Positions 10,601 through 49,393 are shown, counted from the first letter of the stretch. The stretch: 64,000 bases of DNA from Areca catechu (GCA_021397845.1 CM038040.1:43791088-43855087); one strand, 5' to 3'. Numbers and translations are program-made. Notes: a model not told the origin generated them from the sequence alone.

Positions 10601-13600
10601 TCAGGACATAGAAATTATAGACGGTCAACATCGCTTTATATTCAGATATTTTGAAGGGGGTGGGAAGCCTCTTCAAGCTCATAATAACTTGCCAGAACTT
10701 GCCGAGAAAACATGTACATACACTTCTTCGTATCAGCTTGAGTATGTATTTTCTGAAGAGAGAATCTTCAAAACATAAAACGTGCACATAGATCTCAAAA
10801 ATTAACAGAAAAAAAAAGAAAAACATGAAGGGCAGTTTGTACATTAGTCTAGCCTAACGAAGAAAGAAAAGTTAGACTTGAGATAAAAATAATGCCAGAA
10901 AGATATCAGAATGATTTCAAGGTCCTTACAAAAACTCAAGATTTGAATACGATGGCACAAAAAGTCAACCAGACAAGCCATCAGCCCATCAGGCAATGAA
11001 TCAATGACATGTATGCTCAAGTTTTACAAAAATTCAACGGCATCTCTCTCCATGAAGGGAATCAAAGTAGGAGAATGTACAACCAAAAACAGAGGTACTA
11101 AGTGGCAGAAGGATCACAAGTGTAACTTAAAGTACAGAAGAGAAGAAATCAAGGGAGAAGGGGTGCTCCATTTACTTCGACTTGCCACACCATTTCTGTA
11201 TGTGCTATAACAGGGCAACAATAACTAATGGCCTAAAGACCAAATAGCCCTTTGGATTTGGTTGGCGAAATGCATTAACACATGACATGAACAAAACATG
11301 ATCAAACTTGATTATACGTAATAAACCTTCAACACATACTAACACAGATCCAGATACAGGGAGACTTTATCAAGAAAATCCAAGGCAACTGATATATATT
11401 AATCATCCAATTATTTTCATGTACAATTTCACAGACATTTGGATGTGTAACATACATCAATATATGAGAATCAAATCATAGGTGAGTAAAGACAGAAAAG
11501 AACACTACAAAGCCATGTAGTAAAAGACCAATTAAGAAATCTAGCATGATATGAACTAAGAACATGACATTCGGTATTATTTTAAGCATGTCAAGAAGTA
11601 ATTTGTTGAAATTGCCATCAAACTTTACTAAAGACTATATAGTACAAAAATTGAAAGATAAAGCAATATAAGGGTTAAGTAAAAAAAATTGCTGCAATTT
11701 AAATAATTAATTCCTGAATCATGAAGGAATGTACCGAAATGGAGGTATAATAAGCTCTGATGAATTAACAACCAGACCATGCTCTGAAGTTCCAATAATA
11801 TGATCATATCCACCCTATGAAATGCAAAACCTTTAGAATCATTGACAGGACAATTCTTTATGCATGGTCATCTTGTAGGTGCCTCAAGAAAATGATTGGA
11901 AGAAAGAACCTTTTGTGTACCTTAAATGGGCAATTCTTGAACACACGGCTCAGATTTGAAGCATATCTAACTTTATACCCCCAATACAATCCCATTTGTT
12001 CTCTTGGGCTGGAGGGTGTAACAATGTTTTTCAAACAATCTGGATAAATGTAAATGAGAGGCATTATTAGAATTGGCAATATGCAGGCCATTTCTATCTT
12101 ACTCAAACAGTGAACGTGCAACAACAGAAGAATGAGTTTTAAGACAAAAATAACTCTGGACTGCCAATTATGAGTCAACATGATAGTTGCAAGGGGCATA
12201 TGAATCAATCATGGCATGCCTGAGTTAAAAGGCTTATCATGCAAGGAGTGCAACATACATGTAACCTTCCATTAAAACATTAAAGAATGCAATGGTGCAA
12301 GAGTTTCTAAAACTTAAAAAACCAATCTAAAGGGTTTAAGGAAACTCACATGACTTTCTGGTAAGAAATTACAAGCAAACTCAACATCTTGAGTAAATTC
12401 AAAGTTTGAATTTAACATCTCTTCGCTTTAATCCTTTGTTAATGGACTGGTTGTTTTGATTTCCACAATTGTAGCAAATGATAAACCACAAGCATTATAC
12501 AACTTGGCATAGTGAATATGATTTGGAAAATTGACTATTCTTTAAAAAAAAAAATATCGATGCAAATTTTAGTATCAATATATGAAATACAAATATATCA
12601 TAATCTTTCTAATAAATGGAGTGATCAACAATTCATTTTACCTGATTCAATATTACGGTTAGTCCCCATAGCTATAGTTACCCGTTTTCCAGGTTCAAGA
12701 GCTTGCTCAACTACAACATTCTGCACCATCATATAAGTGAATTAAATGCAAGTTGCTGGATTGGTTTGCCCGTTTATCATACCCGTTGCATACTGAATAA
12801 CTTACCACTCAGGTAAAGAGCAACGGCATATATTGACTATTTAAAATAATGGGAACAACTATAAAACTTTCAATTGCAGAGATCATTACAGGGTTCCTGA
12901 TTTTGAGTTGCCAATGTAATTATATATTTTTCTTTTTCTCGAATTTCTCATGCTTTGCATATCAAAAACAGAATTATTATGTTGACTGCTCAATAGCATA
13001 TGAAGCTGGATATGCATAGAACTCTGAAAATGCAAGCCAATTTCAAGTTACAACAGAGGCTGAATTACTGAATGCACTAACCCTTGCTGAGAAAAGATTT
13101 GGGCCAAATTGTCTGATTTTCATATTCTACGAAATCCCAAGACATTTAAATTTGCTCTAACATACAGAATTTTCTTCTATCAAGTAAACCAAGTTTGAGG
13201 TATAACACCCCTTTAATGCCACGGCATGTTAAAGAGATCCTATCAGCACCGACTTATTACAACTTTCCAACAGGAACATATCAATGATACTTACGATTCT
13301 ATTCAAAATAAAAACCTATCCCTGCTTGGTAAACTATAAAAACAATATTCTTTAATTCTTTTAGTATGAAAAACAAGGATCACTGAATCGATATTGGGAC
13401 CTATACCGGTCAGTAGCCGGTTTGATATGGTACCGTACTATACCATACCGATATATATACCAGCCTTGGTCAAATGAGAAAAAAATCCTCCTCTTTTCCA
13501 TGGCTACGTTGTCTAACCCAAACCACACCAGAATCGGGCTGAACCAAGCCTGAATCGGGTTGTACCGTATTGGTTTAGTATGAGTGTTTTTGGATTGTTC

Positions 13601-16487
13601 GAAATCCCAGACTATTTTTCAGGACCAAATCGTACCAGTTTTTTGCCGGTATGGTTCGGTAAGCCCCAAACCTGGTGGTTTGGGACGGTTTCAAAAATAC
13701 TATTGGAAAGACTCAATATCATGAACATACTAAGGTTCCGAATCTTGTTAGGAATTTCCATTGCAGGAAAAGCCTTTAAGATATGTTTTCAAGTAAGGCA
13801 TTTTGCAAAGCTCTTGACATTGGGAGTTAGATATTTTCATCCACATCTGCATAAGAATCCCAACATGTTTGTCCACTTCAATGACTTACCAATATTTTAT
13901 TTGTTTGTTTAGTCTATAGTCCACCTCAAGAAGAGTTGGTGGTAAACAAGGTTTTTCTCTCGCTCAAAGTAGCCATGGCTGGGTTTTGGCTCCTTGTATT
14001 GCCTTAAGTTTGGCCTTTTACTCAACCCACCATGCACAAGTTGCACTAAACCACAATGTTTCAACTATTACCCATCTGAAACACTAGATAATGCTTGCAT
14101 TGTAAAATCAGATAAATAAACTCTTAGCTTGAACTCAAATGAACATTGAAAGGTACAGATTTCTCTTGAGAGTAAAATGTGAGAAGTTACCCAAAAAAAA
14201 AAAAGAAAGAAAAAAGGTGCACGGTGCAAGACATTGAGACAAACATTCGAGGTTGTCCAATTTTTTCCAATCAGCTTTATAAATACTCACTTACTAAGTA
14301 ATCCTATTAAGGGCTAGCTCTGATATTATTTGAAGCATTAGAGCAAGATATGTCAGAAAATATAAATGGGTGATTTCTTAGCTAAGAAAAGCCCTGACAA
14401 GCGTTAAAGAAAAACAAACCTTACTCAATCCAACATCTACAAGCGTTCCCTTTAAATGATTCCCTTCCAATGTAACACCTGTATTTATGTTATAATCATC
14501 ATATCATGTAAAAATTATCAGCACAAAACTTAATCAAAACTTGAGAAAACTCCATAAACTAACTGTATATTTCATGTGTACTCCTAAATTGTTCTTTAAT
14601 ATTGAAAAAAGGAAACGTGCTCAGACAAAATGTACATCCTGTGTGTAATATGGAAGGAAAAATCGAAAATGCTTTTCTTATATGTTGCAAGTCTGAGTGC
14701 TATTTAAGACTTGGCATTTTTGCCTTTCTAAGTATACATAGGATATTCCCTGACAAAAGTTTACAGTCAATTGGACTAAACTGATCAGATCAGTGATCAG
14801 TGAATAGATTTTTCATATCACAAATGTTAACAAGTAGAAGGATTTGGACAAAGTTAACAGTTCAATGAGTAGGATCATGAAGAACCGAAGATTATTTTTA
14901 AAAAAATGACTTGATGATCAAAAAACACTTTGTTTGCCAAAGATGCAACTTACTTCAAATGGAAGATTAAGCTGACATAGTTTGCTCATCAAGTAAAAGG
15001 CTCTCTTTCCTAAAATAGACAAAACAGGCACTCTCTCCTAAACTGCAACAGGCACTAGTCCCATAAAATAGACAAAACATGTATCAAATTCATGTCTTCC
15101 CTGAGAAGGGAAAATATTTTAATTTAGATAAATAAGCAATGCACAAGGCGACAAGCCTCGTATGCTTTCTAGCTGCCTGGTGCAATGTCATATTATGACA
15201 ACAAAACTGATGTTCCTAGTGTTGTTCTATTTTTTTGCATAAAACATTTACAATAGAGATCACCAAAGAAAAAGAATCACTATTTTTTCAGTAAGCCGTC
15301 ACGCACTTGTTTTTGCCTTGAAATAAAGGCAGAGCAATTCTTGAAGAATGATATTTGCTGATTCATTTTGAATGGGAATGGATGTTTGAGCTCTCCTACG
15401 AAGGAATTGTGGATAAACATCTCATGCACATTGGGAAACACTCATGCATATCACGTTCTTTCTTTGAAATGCCCATCAATCTACATAAGTTGGATCACCT
15501 AAATTCCAGGTGATCACTTTTGCGCGTTTGATATGCATTCACTATAATCCAATTAAAAGGCTTCAAGCGTTTGCACAATAATTTTTAAAAAATAAAAAAA
15601 TAAAAAGAAACAAAAAAGAATCTACCTTCACGATAAGGGTACCATTCATGTTTTCGTACATGGTGAGGAGCATCGAGTGGGGGAAGCAGACCCTTTAAAA
15701 GAATATCGAAATACAAGTAAATAGAAATTCGTCAAATGGTCAAAGGACTTGCAGACACGAACTAAGAATTTAAGGAAAAAAAAATAGATGCCCACCACAA
15801 ATCTCAAGCTATTGTGCATCGGAAAGAGCCGGCGTCGTAGATACTGTGGCGTCTCCAAATACTGCAAAATCCTCACAAGAAACGGCGCACCACTTTCACT
15901 CTCATCACCGTTCGTAACAACAGGTTCATCATCCGATGTAGCTTTATTATCAAATACTACAACCTGCCCATATCCAACAAATCTTTTCACGACACTCATT
16001 TTATCAAACACCTCTCCATCAATAATTTTAATTCCAACATTAAAAGCCGCACTCAATCTTAAACACCGAACTCCAATGCTGGAAATGTCATTTAGTCATG
16101 AAGTATAATTTTTATTTACATCCCCCCCCCCCCCCCCAACCCGCGGCCAAAAAAAAAAAAAAACTGACCTCTTCGATCCGGAAAATAGTGGCGGCCCGAG
16201 CAATCTGACCAGCGAGCTGAGAAAGGCAAAGATTCGAGTTAAAGTTTTTTTATCACAACAATATCAAATTGTACAGTTTTAGGGTTTTGGCGACGTACGA
16301 GGGTGGCGAGCTCAAGGGATTGGGCGTTGTCGATGATGGAGCCCGGCACGGCGATGCTGACCGTTGGCTTCTTGTTCTTCTTCTTTTTCTCCTTCATCTT
16401 CTCCTCCCTTTTCCGCTTCTTCCGCTTGCTGCTCTCGTCCTGCCGACGAAGCCTGCTCCCGTTCTCACCGGCATTCGCTCCTTCCAT
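7666..16487 (-). CDS. SPOUT-domain RNA methyltransferase, C9orf114/SPOUT1-like, 11 exons, 337 aa
   Basis: Exons, 5' to 3' on the minus strand: 16487-16299, 16216-16169, 15963-15796, 15692-15626, 14478-14420, 12720-12642, 12039-11921, 11814-11735, 8276-8207, 7899-7822, 7722-7666 (TGA at 7668-7666). Every junction has GT-AG and the phases agree, giving 337 aa (human SPOUT1 is about 376). A Lys/Arg-rich N-terminus (residues 17-40) is followed by VSIAVPGSIIDNAQS, LAGQIARAATIF, VVVFDN, RILQYLETPQYLR, GLYWGYKVRYA, GGYDHIIGTSEHG, LIAFGGLGGLEE and SYLNTCP..GSRTIRTEEAI. These are the landmarks of the Methyltrn_RNA_3 family (PF02598), a SAM-binding knot fold. Animal SPOUT1 acts at RNA and the kinetochore; the plant role is inferred. 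Introns 8 (3.46 kb) and 5 carry TACGG elements. The start is the only ATG before the basic segment. Confidence 0.9.
8903..9196. mobile_element. TACGG-type hAT-like MITE in intron 8 of the SPOUT gene
   Basis: Begins CAAGGTTCACGG and carries CCGTACCGGCCAGGAGCCGG, repeated GTACCGTACC text and a GGTTCGGGTCGGTTC core; it ends near TATAGTTG. The flanks CAGCAAAC and CAACCAAA match at 5 of 8 positions, so the boundaries are approximate. The family assignment rests on better copies at 26164 and 32679. Confidence 0.6.
13374..13705. mobile_element. TACGG-type hAT-like MITE in intron 5 of the SPOUT gene
   Basis: Starts CAAGGATCACTGAATCG, contains ACCGGTCAGTAGCCGG, GGTACCGTACTATACC and GGTTTGGGACGGTTTC, and ends near ACTATTG. 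Its layout matches the copy at 36054-36412 closely. No clean target duplication was seen. Confidence 0.6.
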
Positions 16488-17240
16488 GCTTTCTTCTCGT
16501 TCGCTTCTCCGGTGGAACTCCCGATTTAGTCTAGTAGGCTCGAGTTGGGTCCAGTTTTATTCCCACTTAATTCCACCAGGTTTGAACTGGTGTCGGATCA
16601 AATCCATCACTTCACAACGCCAGAGTCAAATTGGGTTGGGTCTCCTTTTGGATCGGATCTGAGTTGAATCAAACCAACTAGTTATGATTACCCTAATCAG
16701 GGCTGCCGAAAGCCCGGGCTCTGCCCAAACTCAGCCGAGAAAATATCAAATCTCGAACCGGAGTAAAGTGCTCGAAATTAATTTCAAACCAAGTCAAGAA
16801 TCGAGCCTGCTTAATCAAGCTTGGTCTGATAAAACTTGAATATAGTTGTATGTATGATATATTATGCATTACATGTTGTATAAAAAAAGGTGATTAATTA
16901 AAGCTTCTCATTAGTTCTTTTTTTTATGCTTCATGGCAATTAAATATCAGTAGTTCAAGCTTGAATCAAGTTTGAAAACATGGCCGAATTTCAAGCTACG
17001 ATTCAAGTGCAACAGGAGCTTGCTTCAATCTTGAAGAGATTCCATTTTGGTTTAGGTTTATCAAAAACAAGGTTTGTGTTTGCCTCGGTTCTAAATAAAA
17101 TTTATTATAATAATGATAAACAAAGCAAATTTGTTCATAATTTACATCCTTTGTAATTGAGTAGAGAAATTATTTGCTAACCAAAACATAAAAGTTAATA
17201 GATGATGGATAACTGATAAAGGTTTCTGATTAATTTATTT

Positions 17241-17258
17241 ACCAAAAAAAAAAAAAAA
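17241..17258 (+). mobile_element. tail-only retroposon insertion with 20-bp target duplication
   Basis: The 18-bp insert ACC(A)15 is flanked by two exact copies of GGTTTCTGATTAATTTATTT at 17221-17240 and 17259-17278. The insert matches the last bases of the SINE at 27221-27545, whose 3' end on its own sense strand reads GGTTTACC followed by poly(A). It is best read as an extreme 5' truncation of that SINE. Confidence 0.75.
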
Positions 17259-17666
17259 GGTTTCTGATTAATTTATTTTCTACTCTTCGAGTTGGCTGAA
17301 TGCTACTTCAAGTTTGAGCCAAACTTCGAGATCATGCTTGAGTTAAGCTATAATTCAAACATGAGCTTGTCAAGTAAGGTAATATGAGCTTAACGGGTTG
17401 TTTTTTCTTGATTATCCCAACCGAAGGGTTGTTCTGTCTTGTCTGTAACTTTGCCGCTTTTGGATGCCGTGTTCTTGCCGTTCTCTGCTATTTTTTTAAA
17501 AACTTTTTTTCTCTCTTTCTTCTATTCCTCTTTTGGAAGTTGGTGCTTTCGTTGCGTAGCGGACTTGGGCTCTACCCGGTTTCTCTCAATAAACAAAATA
17601 CCTACCATAGAGGTAGATTCGAAGAATATTCTAGGTGATGACTTGGATACGGGATGGAGGCGGTGC

Positions 17667-17708
<42 letters not shown>

Positions 17709-20067
17709 GGTTTTATCTACGAAATACGCAGCATTAATTATCTGCAGGTAACTTATGGCCATTTTTAATATTATATATATTTTATGGGCCAGGGTAGAAT
17801 ATTTTATTAGATTTTTCATCCGGATACCCTACAAAATATGTAATTATATGTATATACCCTTCTCAAATCATTAATTATATCTACGCCCTCCTTGAATGTT
17901 ATTTTTATAAAAATACCCCTTACATGATAGGAGAGATAGAAAAATATATTGGTTTCGGGACCCATTAACCACCATCAGGTATAATAATGTCATTTGATAA
18001 ATTTTATTAAATTTAATTTTTTTAAAATATTTTTAGTTAACAATGTTGACAGTATGTTAAGTGAAGGATATAGATGTCAAAATAGAATTGTACAAGGATA
18101 TACAAGTAAATATGAATTGTAAAAAAAAAAAAAAAAAGGATATCCATATAAATCCTAATATTAGGCAGATATGCATGTTAAAAATCTATTTTATTTTTTA
18201 ATTTTTTAAAATATATTTATATATGACTTGCATAGTTGCAAAGATGCTTTGTATCTATAAAAAATAAATATATAAAAAGAAGCGGAAGGCATGATTGGAA
18301 AAAAAAAAAGTTAAAAATTATTTTATTAAAAATATATCAAAATAGTAGGAATATAACGATGAAAAACTTGTTATTACTATTTAAGTCATTTATAGGCTAC
18401 AGCGAAGGTAAGGCGCCACTTTCATACAAGAATATCTTATTTGAAAGGTTCCGGAGAATGAGAAAATGCCACGGCTTACTTGGTAGTGCAGAGTAGATAT
18501 TAAAAAAATTATTATATGGCATCAAAAAATGGCTCTATTATATGGCATCAGGCTTTTTGTCATGGTACTTTACTCGAAAGATTTATAATTATATTTTTTT
18601 TGTAAATAGATTTATAAATTATGTTATTATCTATTTATATATTGATGAACAATCTTTTTAATTATGGCACTATTAATGTGTATATATATATATTACCATC
18701 CATTATGTATAATTTTAAAATTTTAAAAATAAAATTTATTAAATTAAAATTTTAGCATTTCGATCTAATATTAATAATTAAGATTTATTCATCCATTATA
18801 GGTACGGTATTTTGTTGAAAAATAGGATTATTTTGTTATCCCAAAATTCCAGTCTCCATTGGTGCCACTGCCCAAAATTTCAAATATTTTTTCTAATCAG
18901 GGATGGGGAGAAGTGGAGAGGAGCATGATCAACTATATTAAAATATTATTTTTAAAAAATAATAAAGTATATATAAAATATAATATCATAAATATCTTTA
19001 ATTATATATTTTTAAATAAACATTATTTTTTAAAAAAAAAAGTACCGTTACGATATCTTTAAAAAAATTGCTCCCTGTGCTGGTAATTGCCTGAGCGTAG
19101 CCAGTATGGGCTTGGTGGGAAATTACTATCCCACCGGAAATCCTCTCCTTGCTTCTCATCGTCCAAATAGATGTCCTCAAGACAATTAATCACGTATTCA
19201 CACCTTTTATATGCTTTTTTTTTCCTGAAATCTTTTGTCAATTGCTTAAGCAAGAAGATATCTAATCGGATGGCAATATCAGTCCCATGATGGAATAAAA
19301 AAATGATGTCGGGGTTGCCAAAAGAAGCTCAAACTGTGAAGTAAAAGTAACCCCTCTAGAGTTTGCCCAACCAAGACTTGGAGAATAGCTTTATTCCGAG
19401 GATAAGATTCACCGCTAATCAGAGTTTCATCAGTACAAGATATGGCCATGACGAGTCTGCCATCTCGAGAAGGAAAACAAAGCAACGACATCGAAGAAAT
19501 TCCAAGAGGGGGAAGAAGAAAGAGAGTTTGGAGGAGGGATAAAATGAAGAGTGGGTGAAGGATGGGAATTCCAAGTGAGCAAAATTTATTCAGGAGGACA
19601 TTGCTACGTACCGTCCACTCTGCTTTCTGATAGCGGTGATACCGTTTTAACAGTTTTGTAACCACCAAATAAGATCTAGCTCCTATAGTTTCGGTGGTAT
19701 AAATTAAAATTTAATGGCCCAGACTTTAAATTTCTATAGTATCGTAAATGATTAGATATTTTGCAAACCTTATGGTACTGCATAAAAATGAAAGAAAATT
19801 AATATAATCTATCTAATATCAAAAATAATATTTCAGTACTTGATTAATAATTTTTCAGAAAATTTATCATTATTTTTAGTATAATACTTGTAAACTTGTA
19901 AATTTAACATAGTAATCATGTAAGATGCTATTTGCCGGCCATAGCTCTTGCCAATGAATGTTAGGTTGCTCAAAACTTTCTGACCCTCTTTTATCTTTCT
20001 ATGGTTGCCGGCTTACAGATTTTGGTAGGGACAAGATTAATTTTGGTCGTGCCATTCAGTGGAACTT

Positions 20068-20440
20068 TGTAATGGCCTTTTCTTTTTTTTCTTTTTTTTT
20101 TATTGACAAAAGGAGGGGGGGGGGATAAAACGTAGCTATCCCCGTAGGTCCTAATCCCGTCAGGTAATGTTCGATGCAAGATGTTTAGATTTTCGTAGTC
20201 TCTTTCTATGTAACGGTGAGTACGTCAATCTGACACCACTAAGACGCTAGCTGGTGAAACGGGAACAAAGAAAGAGATCATGATCTCTTACTCACATCAA
20301 CTATTGCAGATTCTAGAATTAATTCTGAATTTAATCGAGTCATCTACGAGATCATTACTCGATGATAGCGGTCTTTCTCTTTTTATTCTTACATTCATAA
20401 TGGATGATAAAGAATAACTAGCACGAGCATTGTTCTTTCC
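20068..20440 (-). mobile_element. diverged tRNA-type SINE, minus orientation
   Basis: A T-rich start (20071-20101) is followed by ATTGACAAAAGGAGGGGGGG, GTAGCTATCCCCGTAGGTCC, GTGAGTACGTCAATCTGACA and ATTAATTCTGAATTTAATCG, AGTCATC. These parallel, in order, the segments of the well-preserved copy at 27221-27545. The head end is eroded and the right limit is approximate; no target duplication was found. Confidence 0.65.
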
Positions 20441-21958
20441 CCAATATATCGAATCCACGGAGTATATATATGATAAGTAGATGGCACGGATTTTTGCTTC
20501 TAGTATTGACCTGCAGGATTGTCTACTGAATATTGATCGAATCACAAAATAAGTATATTTTCTCGGGAGATTATTAAATTATATTTTTTAGATTTAAATA
20601 TAGCTCAAATAAAGTCATATCAATTTAGGTTTTGAGGTCGAGTTAGTCTATGCATCGTGATCATACGCCCTCATCTTTTTATCTCTTTCTTTCAAAGGGA
20701 GTTCTTTGGCATGCCTCCGTTGTCCATATTTGCTTGTGCCTTAATGTCTTTATCTAGCCTTTATTTTTTCTCTCTACTTTTATAATTTGCCATGCACATT
20801 CTACTATGCGGCAGTATTTGATCTATAAATAAAGTAAGTGGAAGCCTGGAAACAATCATGCTTGTAGGATTTGCTGGTGACTGACATAATTTTCCAAGTG
20901 CATGCTGTCATAAGCTAGTTTTGGAATAATATTATCATCCAGGCTTGCCTTTTTTTTATTATTATTAAAGAAAAATATAGCAGGTAAATTGTAGCCAAAT
21001 AAAAATAGGAATAACTTACATTATAAAAATATCACAAAAAATTACTGTACCTGTTTTATTTTTCTAATTCAAAAAAATGTATATAACTATAACTATAACT
21101 ATATATATATATATATATATTCTATTTATATTTGCACCTTTTTAATAATAAATACATGTCTTGATGCATATAAAAAATAATGTATACATGGCTTCATATC
21201 TTAAATGACCAAGAGAAAGAAGAGGAAAGGGAGTATATATGTCAAAACTTTTATGATAGCATGGGATGATCAAATTTTGTTGTATCATGGAAATCTAGTC
21301 CCCAGAATTCCAAGCTAAAACAAGAGACCGTGCTTAATATGACTAGGGAGATTATTGCTTTTAGTAAAGTATATATCCCAGTGCAAGCTTAACCTAGAAG
21401 AAACAACCAATCCAGAACTGATGCTTTAAAATAAAATTAAAAAAAAAAAAAAAAAAAAAAGTTTGCTTGTTGACCGCCTCAAATGGAATCGCAATACCGA
21501 CAGCACCCAAAAAAAAAAAAAAAAAAAAGTTTTCTTGTGGTCTCCAAGGCCGACCTTTTCATTCATTGGAATACTAAAACCTTCCCATGGAGAAAGATTG
21601 ACCTTTGAATGAGTTGGAAATATATTTTCATATTTTTTTATTAATGATATTCCTCTACATCTCCAAGAGTCGGTTAGATGGATACGTTAGGATATATTTG
21701 CTTTAAAGAGACTCAAATTTTTTTTTTCTTGGATAAAGATATCCACGTCCACAGCATAAGCTAGTTGGCAATGCCCATCGTGTCCCAATTCCAGCTCCTT
21801 CAACAACTCGCACGGGTTGCATGGCAACATCTCGTTTGCAAAATTTACGATCGACAGAGTTTAACGTACCATTAATAAAGAAAGAATTTTATTGTCAAGG
21901 CAGTAGTCCGATTAATTGAAATCTTATCTTATAATTAATAGGTCCAAAATATTCACAG

Positions 21959-23157
21959 CAGTATTATCAAACCTGGCTCGACCAGGCCGGTCGGATCGAA
22001 AATCCATTGACCCGGGCACGAAATTGGTTCGGGTTTGGAATTAATCCATATGTGCACAGAACTCGATCAAAAATTTATGAACCGGCCAATTCGGCCATGA
22101 ACCGTCGCACCTGGAGGAACCTAACTAAACCCATTAATGGGAGAACCGGTGAAAACTTAAAAGAAAAAAGAAAATCATAACCGTCAAAGCCTAGAAGGAT
22201 CTTTTCTGGTCTTCCTCGACTTCCCGTTTTCTGGCTTTCCTAATCCCGGTTTCCCTGATCTCTCTTCGGCTCTCCTCTCGGGTCTCGGCTCTTTCCTCTC
22301 GGATCGGCAATCAAGCGGTGGCGGCGGCCCCTCTTATGCTCTCGGATCTCACCATCTCGGCTCTTCCCTTTTACATCGGCGATCAAGCGACGGTGGCGGC
22401 CTCTCTTCCGCTCTCGAGTCTCGGCTCTTCCCTCTCGAATCGGTGATCAAGCGGCGATGGCGGTAGTAAGGACAAGGACGAAGGACTTTGAAAGGTACTC
22501 CATCCTTGTTGGCTTCTTCTTCCTCCGGTTCGTTATTCAGCAGTTCAGGTGAGTCTTCGATTTTTTTTTGGGGATTTTTCTTGGCAGTCGATCTCTAGAT
22601 CGCACACTCCCTCCTTGGCTCAAGCTTTCACCGAGGACGGGACAGGTAAAAAGGGAAGCCGTCTCGGTTGCGAGCACTTCCCTATCACCAAACCCTAGCC
22701 AGTAGCCACCCACCCTCCAATGATCTGATCTCGAGCTTTTCTCGGCTTCGCGGTCGCCGCCACCAGTACCCGTTTCGTGGATGGATGGAAACTTACACTA
22801 GCATACCGGATCTCCAGTCTTCATCCCCTCGATCGATCCCCTCCAGTCTCATCTATCCCTCCTTCTCATCTTCTGGTGAACTGTGAGCAAATAAAGATCA
22901 GAAATTCAGAAAAAAAAAAAAAAGATAGATGACCTTATGAGCTCTCCTCGTGAGATTGTGAGCAAATAAGAAACGGGCCAGGTTTGTTTAAGTATTTAAG
23001 TTTTAAAAATTTATTTAATAATTAATATTTTAATTAATAAAAAATAAAAAAAATTAAAAAATTAATTTATTCTGAACATTAATCCATCGGTCCAACCATG
23101 AATCCGGTGATACGGTATCTTTTCCGGGTTGATATCCGAATTGGATTTAATAATATA
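21959..23157. mobile_element. hAT-like element, 1.2 kb, internally deleted
   Basis: The left end CAGTATTATCAAACC and right end TTTAATAATATA (inverse of the left with changes) are flanked by ATTCACAG (21951-21958) and TTTTACAG (23158-23165), 6 of 8 matching. Inside are GGCCGG/GGTTCGG-rich termini and a GC-rich core with a threefold repeat. An ATG-led frame near 22457 does not continue into a transposase. It is probably a deletion derivative. Confidence 0.55.
22280..22463 (+). repeat. three tandem GC-rich units of about 48-72 bp
   Basis: Units at 22280-22343, 22344-22415 and 22416-22463 share TCTCGGCTCTTCCC, ATCGG.GATCAAGCG and GGTGGCGGC, with point changes. They lie inside the hAT-like element 21959-23157, perhaps in its former 5' leader. 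Confidence 0.65.
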
Positions 23158-23296
23158 TTTTACAGTTCTAAAATCATGCCCGAACCGAGAAACTCCTGGT
23201 CTATCGATAACAAAAATCTAATAGTTTACTGCACCGACTGTTAGTTATCAATTCATTATTCCATGGTCGGTTCAACAACTCCCTGCCCCACACCCA

Positions 23297-23309
23297 CCCC
23301 CCCCCCCCC

Positions 23310-23346
<37 letters not shown>
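23297..23346. repeat. compound C14-A36 homopolymer tract
   Basis: About 14 C residues run directly into about 36 A residues, 410 bp upstream of the NRG2-like start codon. Run lengths in such tracts are often unreliable in assemblies. On the minus strand it reads T(n)G(n), as do tracts at 48294-48358, 38614-38659 and the SINE tails. Confidence 0.8.
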
Positions 23347-23349
<3 letters not shown>

Positions 23350-23710
23350 ACATTCCCATCCACTACTCCCGTTACAAGCTTGCACGACGCAACCCACGGA
23401 ACCAGAGCTGTTCCCCCAGCCTTATCTTTTACCCATTCTTTAATTCCCCTCCTCTTTGTGGCACTTCCCATCCCATCCCATCAGCCAAAAGGCCCGAAGC
23501 GATGGCCAACCTTAGGCCACCACTTCCATTGCATGCAAAAGCGATACGGCCGCTACCCCAACGGTCGGTCGATTTTTTTCACCCCGCTTGCTCCCAAAAG
23601 CCAAAAAGTATGACTCTCTCTTTTTAATTTTCTTCTTTCAACCAACTGGAAGCGACTCGACGTTCCCGAAGCTCGAAAATTCCCTTCTCGAGGTGCGTGC
23701 GAAGTGGGGA

Positions 23711-23731
23711 GGAGAGAGAGAGAGAGAGAGA
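23711..23731 (+). repeat. (GA)n microsatellite in the presumed 5' UTR
   Basis: A short perfect GA run lies about 30-50 bp before the chosen start codon of the NRG2-like gene. GA-rich leaders are common in plant genes and can bind GAGA-type (BBR/BPC) factors; a regulatory role here is only inferred. Confidence 0.6.
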
Positions 23732-23759
23732 AGCGCGGGAGCGAACGGGAGCGATCGCG

Positions 23760-49393
<25,634 letters not shown>

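Larger units (their letters stand above)
16488..21958. other. intergenic region between divergent genes
   Basis: No gene could be supported. 16488-16700 is the presumed promoter side of the SPOUT gene. About 16700-17390 is a degenerate repeat rich in CAAGCTTGA/TTGAGC words, probably an old transposon with lost ends. Other contents are a T38 tract at 17669-17706, AT-rich DNA at 17760-19060, an exon-like open stretch at 19059-19330 (-) that I could not identify, a diverged SINE at about 20068-20440, and A20 tracts near 21440 and 21510. Confidence 0.5.

Noticed and set aside
17669..17706. T38 tract with GCGGT on both sides as a possible tail-only insertion
   Set aside because: The flanks share only about five bases, too little to claim a target duplication.
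19059..19668. Minus-strand open stretch with protein-like text (DIAIRLDIFLLKQLTKDF, YVINCLEDIYLDDEKQ)
   Set aside because: It looks like an exon but I recognise no family, no partner exon and no clear splice pair. It is left as unidentified.
23697..23759. Alternative upstream in-frame ATG for the NRG2-like gene
   Set aside because: It would add 21 GA-repeat-encoded residues and hide the conserved MGC acylation start.
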